Shown here: in pieces, positions 1 through 11,250 of the stretch
Layout: each line of letters begins with the position of its first letter
How positions within the stretch are numbered: the first letter of the stretch is position 1
Source of the DNA: Syngnathus acus
Lineage: Eukaryota > Chordata > Actinopteri > Syngnathiformes > Syngnathidae
NCBI RefSeq assembly: GCF_901709675.1
Contig: NC_051087.1
Coordinates: 6,343,001 to 6,407,000, forward strand
Direction of reading: 5' to 3'
DNA length: 64,000 bases
Program-made: the position numbers and the translations under genes
The notes under the pieces: model-generated
Database searches by the model: none
What the model was told of the DNA's origin: nothing
The model's input: only the letters and a program-made list of their open reading frames with translations

Positions 1-2404
1 ACACACACTATGAAAATGCTGTGCCACCGTTTGATTTTTTTTTTTTTTTTAATTATTCCGTTTTTACAGAGCACATGCAAATGAGAATACTGTATCAACC
101 ATATATGAGCAAATGCATATATTTGAATGGCAACACTTATGTGGAAGTCTTTTTTTTAAATAAAATAGATTTTTTTTGAATTGTTGCGCTTGGCTACAGG
201 AATGTAATTTTGAAAATCAAAGAATTTTGTTTGTTAGTATAATTAGAAATTTGCTCTTATCTTCTACATTAAAAATTGTAATGATTCAAATTACAATTGT
301 TAAATGGCTTTCTTCCTTTCAGAAATACTGAGCAGATGTTTCACTTGCGCTATTTTTCATTCTTATGCATGCACTTGTAAAAATTCTTGCTTTTTTTCTT
401 CCTGTTGATTGTACAATAATTGAGGTTTTGAAATGTGTTTTAAATGTATTTTTCGGTCTGTATTCATGCTTTGTAGGGACCCAAGGTGCATTGTACGATA
501 TAAATGAGGGAAGTTTTTGCTTGCTGTGTGAATGACAATTCAGATCATTTCTTATGCGAAGGTACTTTTTAGTTGATGCATTGCGCGAATGGAGTTGGCT
601 CTTGTTTCCAAGCTAGTTCATTCCCAGTCTGAGACTGGTTTCGGTTCGTAGGGTTCCGTACGTGAAGCCCTGCTGCCAGGGCAAGCAAAATGCCAAATAT
701 GGACTCGCCTAAAAATTTTCAATCAAAATAATTTTATTGTGGCGCACACCCAAGTCACATTCAATTTTTTTTTTTAACATTTCAGTGATTTACTAGTAAT
801 ACTATAATTAAAGCTGTGAGTGAATTAAACAACTATATTTCATGCATTTGTGCAGAATGGTCTATATTTATTGTTTTTTTCCCCCTTGTTTCTAGTACCC
901 ATCTCTTCACATTTTTTAATCTGTATATGATTCTCAGTATTATTTGTTATCGAATTTATTGGTGCTATTAATTGATAGCTAGATGGTGTAGGAAGTCATC
1001 CCGTTTCAAAGCAATGTTTGTCAAATGTACGAAAATGTCCTTTTTTGTTCATTTGGAACGTCAAAATAACCGGAAACATCTGCGGCTGCGGTTGCAGGTG
1101 CTCATTTGTATCAATGCGGCTTTTTTGTTCTTCACTATAAAGAGCAGACTCTTCGTACAGATGAAAATATTACAAAGTGCAGCACAGCTGTGTTGAAACT
1201 TCTTCTAATGTGTGTTGTCAGTTATATTGTGGTTTGTAGTTATTAAGAAATGGCTTATTGGGTACATGGATTTGTATATTTGAAAATGAACGCCGTTGTA
1301 AAACTGATGTCAGTCGGTGTTCTCGAGGTGAGCCCAATAAGCGTGCCCTCGTCAATTGTCGCTAACTTTCATTCTCATTGCTTCCTTATACCATCAGAAA
1401 GGTGACATTATTATAGCGAGGCGCAGTTACACATGTTAAAAGTGCGATGTGGTGGTTTTTTTTTTTTTTTCCATTTAATTTTTTTTTTTTGAGGGGCGCG
1501 GACAGTGTCTCTAGTTGCTATTACTGTAGCCCGGAGGAAGCCGTAATAAGTTGTGTATCCAAATTATGGTTGACTTTTTATGCATGCTTTGTGACCTTTT
1601 ACTTTGCCAGAATATCCCACCGAGATCTATTTAAAGCAAATCCTCCGTGGACATTATGCCCTACAGCGAATGAGTAATACACTCACATGAACAAACACCC
1701 ATTTAGAAACCTTAAATTCAATATAAGAGAAAAACCATAACGCCTTAATCACATATTGTAAGTACTAACCAAAATTGTAATAATTACTTAAAAACATTTT
1801 ACTTCAGATTTAGAAACATACATTTTGTAAATATTTCAAAATATAAATATTTCAAAAAATCTTTTAATCGTATTGGTGCATTTTTATTTATACTGTGTGG
1901 ACCACTTGATGCATAATATTTTTGGACCTTTTCGGCTCACCTTGATTAGAAGTGAAAATGTCAATTACAATTAACCAATAATAATCATCCTAATTAAGCA
2001 ATCACTTGATAGGAAATATAATTATTGTGTGGAGTAGGGAGGGGCTGTTCAGTGGCACGTTCGCAGCGAGGGGCATCCCAAGAGACTGTATTAATTTCTC
2101 TACTTTCACTTTGGCCGGCGAACTTCCCCCTTCTTGTGCGTCTTGGATTGCCGGGCCGGCAGGGGTCGTCAAGAGGGCTTTATTAACTAGTAGCCCTTGG
2201 TGGTGTTATATTTTAGGGGCGGGGTTGTGGCATTAAAGGCAAGGGGCTTTAGAGGTTTATGTATTAATATTAATGCTTGTTTCAAATGAGGAACAGGAAG
2301 TTGAGGGCTGGGCTGGGCGGGCGGTGAGCAAAGCGGTCATGGATCCCTTAACGCGATTTTCTTCGTCTACCCAAATTTCTGTGTGACCAACAGCACCAGC
2401 AAAG

Positions 2405-2421
2405 GGGGGGGGGGGGGGGGG
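2405..2421. repeat. poly-G tract
   Basis: An uninterrupted run of about 17 G lies inside presumed zcchc7 intron sequence. It is a length-variable homopolymer and a possible G-quadruplex former, and also a typical sequencing weak point. Confidence 0.9.
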
Positions 2422-5400
2422 AGTGATTTTTGTGATCAGAAGTTCACACCTATACACACATGCGCATATGATTACTCTATTTATTTATTTATTTATTAAT
2501 TACAAGATCCCGCTGGTGTACCTGTGTTGCAATGTCCTCTCCAGAGGCTCCTAGCTTGATGCACGTTGGCCATTCCAAGACTTCTCCTGGTGTCTCTTAA
2601 TTAAGAGCCTAGTCAGGCACAGACCAGCTGGGCCCGGTCTGGTTTAACCGTCACTCGCTTTAATTGCCGTGCAACATTTCCACATCCGTCTTGGCCGCAC
2701 GTTTGAGAGTACGCTACTTGTTTCTCAGCTGTTGTTTACTTTGGTATTGGCCACGCTGTTAATGCTTGTTGATGCCAGCTCTAGATGCCTTTAGTAAAAC
2801 TCATGAAGAGGATGTTGTGCTTTTATTGTGCAGAATGGTTGGTAATGAAAATCTTTTTTTTTTTTTAAATGTGTGTGTTTTGGGTCTTTAATTATTTGAA
2901 GACATGCACTGCTCTGAGGACAAGCTTTCCCACACTGGGCACATTTCACTCCGTAATGATTTTATAGTCTGACATATTTTGTGTATTAGCATTGTAGTGT
3001 CTGTCAATTGTGAGTCTTTGCTCATGCACTTTTTTTCCTACATGCACACGCCAGTGTATTAAAACACCAAGACTGCCCCTTCATCCCAGGGATTACGGTT
3101 AAATGAAATGCCGAGATTGTGGCGCCAAGCGGCCGATAAAGCCGAAGTCAAAGCGAGGGGGAAAATTAATTATAGTGGATAAAATCAGAGCCGAGGAGAT
3201 AGTTACCTGCTCGTTGGGGAGTTCAGTCATTGATATTTCTGAACTGGCTGTCAGACAAGCACACACGTACACAAAACACACATACACACTTGAGCGGTGT
3301 TAAATGTGACACTGGTGTGTACATGTACATTATGCAGGGCTTTTCACACTTTTTGGTGTGGCATCTTGGATTAAATAAAAAAATTAAAAAAATAAATTTG
3401 CCCCCCCTTCCCTCCCCTCCCCTCCCCTCCCATTCTTGCCCACCAGTCCGGCAACGATGTCCAGCACTGTTCTTGTGTGGTCACCGTTAACTGCCAGGCG
3501 TGAACAAATAACCGCATTTTTATCCTGAGATTTTGTGGCTGGACAACATTTGTCAGGTGACTGAATTTTTGTCCCTTTCGCGCAGACTGATCAATAGCAA
3601 TCGTGTTGGAACTTAGACTGACCCTAGTGAAAAGGAACGGTTTGGAAAATGGATGAATAGACGCCTCAAGTCTGTTTTTCCTCGTTGTGTTGTACTGTCC
3701 ATTTGTGTTGATGTTCGATTGTTTTGCTTTGATTAGAGCAGCAACCTACGATTATTACTGTCCATCATTTTGTCAGTTAATTGATGTATCGCTTTAAAAA
3801 CTATATTTATATTTTTATTTCTATCGCTTTATTCACCTACTCCACGGTAGCTCTTGAGCTGTCAATCATTTTTTATTTATTTATTTTGTTCTCAGTTGAA
3901 CCATTTGAGTGTGAGTGGGATTGATCCACATTTTAAGGATGCCGATAATATAATCACAGACAGAATAAAGTTTCAAAGAAACACCGTCCATCTTGCCCCC
4001 TGTAGATAAACATACCATTTACCTTTTGCACACTATCCCTGTTACCCTCCTTACCTAAACTGTTGACCCAAAATTGCACACCGAGCGACATGGCCGGGCC
4101 GAATGCAAATGAAATGGACCATCTTCGTTTATTCTAAGTCTTAAGCCCCACTACTATTCGAGTGATGATAGTGGCATAGGTGTGTGCATGACACAACCAA
4201 TAAAAAGCAAAAAGTTGCTTGTGGAAAAGAACAGCTGGATGCATTCATGTGCTGTATTTGAATAAAGCAATAAAGGACTGTATTAGCAGCCCGCCTTTTA
4301 ATCCTCTATTGTTTTGCTGTCCCCCGTCTCTTCGGAGAGGCCGTTCTAATTAAAGACTAATAATTGTATTGTTTTAGAAAGTCTTCAGAGACGCAGCTTT
4401 CTGCTCCTTCAATCATTCTCTCTCCATCAAAGGCTATCTCACCGGACTTCCTGGTGCATGCGCTGGCGCGTATGTGTGTTCCCTGTAAATGAAAACTTTA
4501 AAGCGCCATTATTTCATTATCCCAGAGGCTGTGGATTTGGGTTTGGCGTGTCCATGTGTGTGCGTGTCTTTGTGTTGTTTGCTCATGCAAATAGACGGTG
4601 CTGTCCAGGATTATTTCACTTTTTCAATTTGCACCATCGCTGAATGTGTGTCTGCTTGTGTACAGTCCGTAATTGTGTGCGACTGTTATTGGTTCTTCCG
4701 TAGACCCCCCCCGTTCCTACTCCTCGACCCTCAACACACAACACACACAAACCCACACTCTCACACTTTACTGCCAGCAGATAAAAAGGCATTATGGTAA
4801 ATTCCACTTAATGACATTTTTTTTTAATTTGGGGAACAGGGCCCAGTGAATGGAGCTTAATTACCGGGGCCAAAGATCCTTGGAAAATAAACCCATGACA
4901 TCCCCTACCGGCCCCCATAATGGAGCGCTTCACAAAATGCCTCTGATTAACCACCACAGTTTATCTCCCACCCCCGCACCCCTTCTCGCGCTGGATAATA
5001 ACAAAAATAACAATCATGAAAATTCTCTCTGCCTTCTAGCCCCCCATTACTCCCACTTCCCACACCCGCTCGCGTTCTTTTCCACCCTCTCGCCCTCTGC
5101 CTGGCACACTCCCGCAGGAGGAAATTCATCAAAATGAAATTGAGGTTGCAACTCACTGGTTATATTAAAATCCATTTACCCCTTACAGACTTTGCGTGCC
5201 GTAGTATTTCTGTTCTCTGCTGCGAAAGAACAAGGAAGGCCTGGAATAATCTATTTCCTACCATAGACACAAATACAGTGTATGTCTAGATGGTAGATAT
5301 GCACGCATGTACGGTAAATTTGACCTTATGGCCCCTTTGCTTTGAAAAGTGGGGTTTAAAGAAACGCTTGGCTCCATTAACGTGACGGTACTAGCTTTTT

Positions 5401-5575
5401 AAACCTGTTGTTAGCAATATATAGTTTATTTTTCTACTAAGTACCGTAATTTTCGGACTATAAGTCGCGGTTTTTTTCATAGTTTGGGTGGGGGGGCGAC
5501 TTATACTCAGGAGCGACTTATATGTGTTTTTTTTTTTCAAAAAATTTCAAAAAAAAAATTCAAAAAAAAAAAAAT

Positions 5576-5619
5576 GAAACCGCGATAAACGAACCGCAAT
5601 GTAGCAAGGGATTACTGTA
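5576..5619. repeat. nested fragment of a second MITE family
   Basis: The block starting GAAACCGCGATAAACGAACC and ending GGATTACTGTA resembles the terminal part of a common fish short inverted-repeat element whose end reads TACAGTAATCCC. It sits in the left end of the larger transposon, next to A-rich low-complexity sequence. The family assignment is from memory of such repeats. Confidence 0.45.
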
Positions 5620-5649
5620 ATTTGAATTTCAAGTGACGACAGCAGCGCG

Positions 5650-6300
5650 AAACCATCTGCGTCACTCCAATTCATTAAATCCATCAATCGTCCTTTGTCA
5701 ACAATGCGTGCGCGCCGCTGACGGCTTTTGCACTTAAAAATATTCCACAGGCCCATATAACGATATATAAATTATATATCAAATAACTATTATATAAGCA
5801 ATAATGTTATCAAACCATCTGTGCACTCTAAATCATTAAATCCATCGATCAAATTCCTCGTCCTTTGTCAACATCGCCGCGCGTGCGCCCTGACGCCAGC
5901 CTCGTCGTTATTCCACAGATTTACTATATAACTATATTGTAGCGTTAACAAAGTTCAAGGAAAGACGTGGGTTTGGTAAACGGCTCTTTATTTAACAAAA
6001 CAAACTTACAGGCGTGTGGCGGCGTGGACGTCCAGCCACGAAAGGGGACGAGAGCTCCATACGATAGGACCGGGCGTGCGTAGAAGCCATGACCGAGATC
6101 CACGCACCGTCCTCGGACAGCCACCCGGCTGAGCGCCGGCCCTCGACTTCCATCCACGGAGCTGAAAGGCAGCTCGGTAGAGTAGGACCGGGCGAGCGTA
6201 AAAGCATTGTCCGAGCACCATCCACCGTCCCTGGACAGCCACCCGGCCGAGCGCCGGCGCCCGACTTCAATCCACGAAAGTGAAAGAAAGCTGGACGAGT
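5650..6300 (+). repeat. left arm of 651 bp inverted repeat
   Basis: This arm is the reverse complement of 6398-7048, symmetric about position 6349, with one substitution noticed at 5727 (T, where perfect pairing to 6971 would need C). It contains an internal duplication: the block at about 5650-5750 (ATTCATTAAATCCATC followed by CGTCCTTTGTCAACA) recurs in diverged form at about 5814-5910. Two copies of a roughly 110 bp GC-rich unit carrying GGGTGGCTGTCC on the opposite strand lie between 6090 and 6280. Confidence 0.9.
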
Positions 6301-6397
6301 GACGCGCGACGTCGCGCTGCTGACGTCAGCAGCGCGACGCGACGTCGCGGTCGCGCGTCAGCAGCGCGACGGTTGTTTACATAAAGGACAAAGATCG

Positions 6398-7048
6398 ACT
6401 CGTCCAGCTTTCTTTCACTTTCGTGGATTGAAGTCGGGCGCCGGCGCTCGGCCGGGTGGCTGTCCAGGGACGGTGGATGGTGCTCGGACAATGCTTTTAC
6501 GCTCGCCCGGTCCTACTCTACCGAGCTGCCTTTCAGCTCCGTGGATGGAAGTCGAGGGCCGGCGCTCAGCCGGGTGGCTGTCCGAGGACGGTGCGTGGAT
6601 CTCGGTCATGGCTTCTACGCACGCCCGGTCCTATCGTATGGAGCTCTCGTCCCCTTTCGTGGCTGGACGTCCACGCCGCCACACGCCTGTAAGTTTGTTT
6701 TGTTAAATAAAGAGCCGTTTACCAAACCCACGTCTTTCCTTGAACTTTGTTAACGCTACAATATAGTTATATAGTAAATCTGTGGAATAACGACGAGGCT
6801 GGCGTCAGGGCGCACGCGCGGCGATGTTGACAAAGGACGAGGAATTTGATCGATGGATTTAATGATTTAGAGTGCACAGATGGTTTGATAACATTATTGC
6901 TTATATAATAGTTATTTGATATATAATTTATATATCGTTATATGGGCCTGTGGAATATTTTTAAGTGCAAGAGCCGTCAGCGGCGCGCACGCATTGTTGA
7001 CAAAGGACGATTGATGGATTTAATGAATTGGAGTGACGCAGATGGTTT
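6398..7048 (-). repeat. right arm of 651 bp inverted repeat
   Basis: Mirror copy of 5650-6300. The right end then continues through unique element sequence (7049-7230) to the terminal GCGACTTATA repeats, whereas the left end lacks that sequence. This suggests the palindrome arose by inverted duplication of one half of the element. Confidence 0.9.
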
Positions 7049-8249
7049 TATTAACGTGTTATTTATGTAATAGTTTTTTGAATAACTCTGAATTTTACGT
7101 CAGGGCCGTTCTCAGCTCTTAGTTTGTGTTTATGTCACGTTAGCATAGCTATCGTTTAGCCTGTTGTTGCTCGTTCATGACTGTTCTTGGTGTTGGATTT
7201 TGTCGAATAAATTGCCCCCCAAAATGCGACTTATACTCCGGAGCGACTTATATATGTTTTTTTTCACTTTTTTGGGCATTTTATGGCTGGTGCGACTTAT
7301 ACTCCGGTGCGACTTATAGTCCGAAAATTACGGTAGTTAAAGCCTCAATTGAAAATGAAAGGTATCCTCACTTGCATTCACATATGCGCTATTATAGAAT
7401 GACCCACCCTTTTTCATTTGTTTGTGTTGGAAATGGTCTCATTGATCAGCATTTTAATTTCTTCTACTTTCTTAATGGAGCTGAATCTTTATGCACTTAG
7501 CAAATATAAAAATGAAAAAAAAAACGAATCCAAAGCTATTATTTTGTCTTATGCTTAACATGCTTATTAGAGTGCTCTGTCTTTTTTTTTTTAGTGCTCA
7601 TTCTTGATTGGTGAAAAGCTGTCATGAGTCACATCTGTGTGGTCAGTATCAGCCAATAGATGGAGATAAATGTCGCGCTTTGAATGGAAAATTCATGTTG
7701 CAGGCAGCTAACGGATATTAAAAGGGCACAATGCCTACCTGTTTTTGGACACGCAAGCTGCTTTTCGATAACTTAGTCCTGCTGCACACACACATACACA
7801 CTTGTGCAGCACACACACACCAATATGCCAGCTCACTTTTCTTGGCCTCCTCTGGTCCCCATTGATGAGCTCCCTGATTGGGCCATGCGGTTGCCATGCG
7901 GTTGCCAGACCTCGCCCCTGCTGTGTGGTAATTGGTGTCTATGGTGCTGCCACGTGGCCACGGTGCTTTGACTGACAGCTTGGCCACCTGCCCTGCCATG
8001 GCTGCCAACGTGGTGTGTAAGTGGGCAAGGGTTGGGGGCGTGGGGGATGGCATGGATCGGCAGGGGGTGAACAGTCAGCATGTCATGAGCAGGAGGAAAG
8101 GGCGGACTGAGTTGGATAATCAGATGGGTTAGTACGAAACTCTACCAGCGTAATGGCATCTGCTTCTATGGTAGGACTTCGAAGGTTGAACACAGTCTGT
8201 TGTGGAATCTAGCCAACCTCAAATTTTGAAATAGACAAATAAATCCCCA

Positions 8250-8335
8250 TAGATAGATAGATAGATAGATGGATGGATGGACGGACGGACGGACGGATAC
8301 TTTATTGATCCCAGGGCGGAAATTCAGTTTTCCAA
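8250..8335 (-). repeat. tail of a fish LINE/SINE insertion
   Basis: A (GATA)n/(GGAT)n/(GGAC)n microsatellite at 8250-8297 runs into TACTTTATTGATCCCAG and GGAAATTCAG. On the minus strand this reads as CTGGGATCAATAAAGTA followed by a tetranucleotide tail, a 3' end very common on fish non-LTR elements. Only the 3' end is evident. Confidence 0.65.
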
Positions 8336-10979
8336 CAGGAAAATAATTGAAATCTGTCCAAGAGTCCAACTGTTGCCTTCATAAACTTACTAATTGACCA
8401 GTACAAAGCTGGCACCCTTTTTTGTGTATTGTTCTTCCCTTTTTCTCATTTAAAGTTTATTGTACGTCAAGATTTTCTGCGTTGTTGGCCATGACATTGA
8501 TTGGAGGAGAATATCAGAGCTTGACGGTTGCACCATCATGACTGCACAGCACCGTTTTTTTAACTGCGATGGTGACCCCACCAGGCACTTATTGTTTTTT
8601 TATTTTAAATACTTTTTCTTCATTTGGTCAGTATTCTGTTGAACCTCTCTTCTTCCGAACATTGCCATGCCCATGCATTTCCATCCTCATGTACTTTCTC
8701 ACGGCTCACTTGTTGCCATTGTATTTTTACATCCTTGGCTAGACTTTTCAGACCCACAAGAAGAACTAATGAAAGCCGTGTACGTTGGCCAACCTCTCGT
8801 CTTGTTTAACCTTGCACTGGGCAGTGCGGCGGACGGAGCAAGGGCGATGTCACAAAGGAAACACTTTTCACGCACACACAGACAACCTCCACACTCCTCC
8901 CAGCCCTCGCCATTGTCATGTATAGTGTTGCTAATCCAGCCCTGTCGCTTCAGTATCAAACATAACCTCTGTTTGAGGGGGCCTCTCTTTCATTCCAGCG
9001 TCGTGTGTGTGTGTGTGCGTGCTTTGCTGGGTGTGTTAATGGGCCCAGTCAACAGTGTGGTACAATGAACGGGCTGGTTTGGGTTTCCTGTTTAAGTGTC
9101 GGGATGGGGAAAAAAATCCAAACTCTTCAAGGCAAGGCTTTCGTGTTTTTAGGTCAGAACTTCAGTTAGTTCGTGGTAATAGTTGCGAATGCTTATTAAT
9201 TGAGACCATATTGAAGGATGGCTATGGATCTTGACATCACTTGTCTCCTTCTTTGGTTATCTGCTTTAAACCACTGTGTCGGGGCCACTTCCCACGAGGA
9301 TGGTCCCGACCGTGTGTGTTTGAGTGTGTGTGTGTGCACGTCACCCCAAGAGAGCCGGGAGTTCATGGTTCATTAGCTACACATAGACTTCCGTTCTGTT
9401 GTCAGCGACAGCACACGCACACAGACTCACACAGCCTCCCCCCTCCCCTCTCCATCTCTGAGTAATCAGAGTACCTAAGAGAGAGACAGGTAGCATCTGT
9501 CGCCTTCTTTTTCCTGATCTTCCCTCCCTCTGTTCTTGTGTGTCCCCCTCTTGCACGCCATTGTTTTGAACCTCCCTTGACAGCACGCTGATGGGATCAT
9601 GGGAGAGTTGTCCTTACAAATTGGAATGGGGCACTTTAGATTTTCTTCACATGAGCGTTCTAGAATGATTTTCTACTAAAATCTTCAGCACATGCAAAAA
9701 AATAATCGTGTTTTTTTACTGCTCACCATCACAGCACATCACATGCTTAATGGGAGTCTCATCTCTCAAACCGGAAGTTAGATGATCAAAGGTTAGCTGA
9801 GGTAATACAAGGACTGACCTGTGAGAGGCAGCATCGCGCCCCAGGACATCCAGACTAGTTGGAGTAGTATAGTTAGTCTCGCAGTTTTAACTTTGTTGGG
9901 CCTGACAATTTCTTGCCAACATTTCTTCCCAAACATTACTATTGTGGTGAGAGACATTTTATTAGTTAGACCTCCTCAGGCTAGGCTTCAGCATGCTTAC
10001 CACCATCCTTGATGGTGGACTCCAAAGTTAACACACCTCACACCCTGAAATAATCATTTGAAAATCATTTGCTCTTTATTAGAGGTTGGAATTATTTCTT
10101 AGCCCAGAAAATGCGTTCCGACGTCCAGTTTGGCTGAAAGGGTTTGTCAGACGCAGCCAACATGGCGGCGCAGTGAAACCAACGCCATCTGCCTCTTCAG
10201 CTCTTTCTTGTGTTGAGTTAGCATGTAGCCAGCAGGTCAAATCATTCTGTTTTTTTGAACGGAGCCTCAGGATTTATTAGCATATTTTTCCCTCCGTGCA
10301 AAGACCACCCCCCACACACACCTTTCCCCCCAATCCTCTCTTCACACTATACACCCCCCCCCCCCCCTCCATGCATGTGTTTGATTCCTCGGCCGTGACA
10401 AAGAGCTTCACCCTTTATCCATGTGGGTGTGTGTTGCTGAGATGGGGGGCCCTTAGATTAAGGGAAAGCTTCCTGCTCTTTATTTGTGGAGTCCCCCTGG
10501 GAGACGCTTTTGGAAGGACTTTCGTTGAGTTACCAGCACACACACATGCACACCCACATCAGAGCCACCTCTTCATACATGCACACACCTTTAACCTCTA
10601 CCTTCATTCAGACTACTCATTGACTCAATAGCGATTGTTTAAAGCCAACTCTGCATGCGCACATCCCACTGAGGCCCCACAACCTGTTCTCAGTAGGCGA
10701 GCGCTTCAGAGCTTCCTAGTACATTTCTCTGTGCTAAACTAACCAGAACTAAGCAGACTGGAATAACGTTCAGTGAGATGCACGTTACCACACACGCAGA
10801 TGGTACGGACTCAATCGATAGGTGTAAAAACCCAAAGGAAATGCACCCACCTAAATGTGATTGGACCAACCGTTTATGGACCCATTCAGTTATTAGACAA
10901 AGCTATTTAAATTGCAGCTATAATAGATTAATTTAGTATTGTTAGTTTTCTTCCTTGCAGTTACACTTTTGCAGTCTTA

Positions 10980-11250
10980 AAGGGAAGTGAATTAAAATAT
11001 GTTCTGTGTTCCCGCGCTAGTCTAAAGATTGCGTTCTGATTGTTATTGCAATTGTGGAATATGAATTAAGCAACAAACATGACCTGTTTTTTAATTCGCT
11101 CTCCGGGGGCGGCCATTTTGCCACTGGCTGTCGGCTGAAAATGACATCACCGTTGCTCAGGGCTCAGATAACAACCAATCACGACTCACTTTTTTTTCCG
11201 AGTTTCATCTGCGACATTTGCAAGCTTAGCTGTGATTGGTTGTTATTCTT
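10980..11250. repeat. dispersed repeat copy A (related to 49502-49700)
   Basis: Shares ordered blocks with 49502-49700: CTAGTCT, ATTCTGATT or GTTCTGATT, ATTGTGGAAT or TTTGTGGAAT, GAATTAAGCA, ACCTGTTTTT and GGCGGCCATTTT. Copy A also carries a 15 bp inverted pair, ATAACAACCAATCAC (11168-11182) and its complement (11232-11246), each with a CCAAT core. No coding capacity was recognised. Confidence 0.6.

Larger units (their letters stand above)
5442..7335. mobile_element. non-autonomous DNA transposon with giant internal inverted repeat
   Basis: The element is bounded by 27 bp perfect terminal inverted repeats starting TACCGTAATTTT (5442-5468 and 7309-7335). If the outer TA on each side is the target duplication, a TA-targeting family is suggested, but because the ends are symmetric this is not decisive. 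Subterminal copies of GCGACTTATA recur at both ends. The core is a long inverted repeat: 5650-6300 pairs with 6398-7048 with one mismatch seen in 651 bp (5727 against 6971), around a 97 bp GC-rich spacer. No transposase was recognised. Open frames in the arms appear as identical mirrored pairs on both strands and are by-products of the symmetry. Each arm also holds AATAAA just inside the GC-rich block. The family was not named from sequence alone. Confidence 0.85.

Noticed and set aside
5945-6753. Overlapping open frames of 60-135 codons on both strands in the palindrome
   Set aside because: Each frame has an identical mirror on the other strand because the DNA is palindromic. The peptides are Arg/Pro/Gly-rich without domains, and the GC-rich, stop-poor sequence explains their length.
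8667-9068. 133-codon frame in the zcchc7 intron
   Set aside because: Composition is not protein-like, it includes a TG-repeat segment, and no family was recognised.
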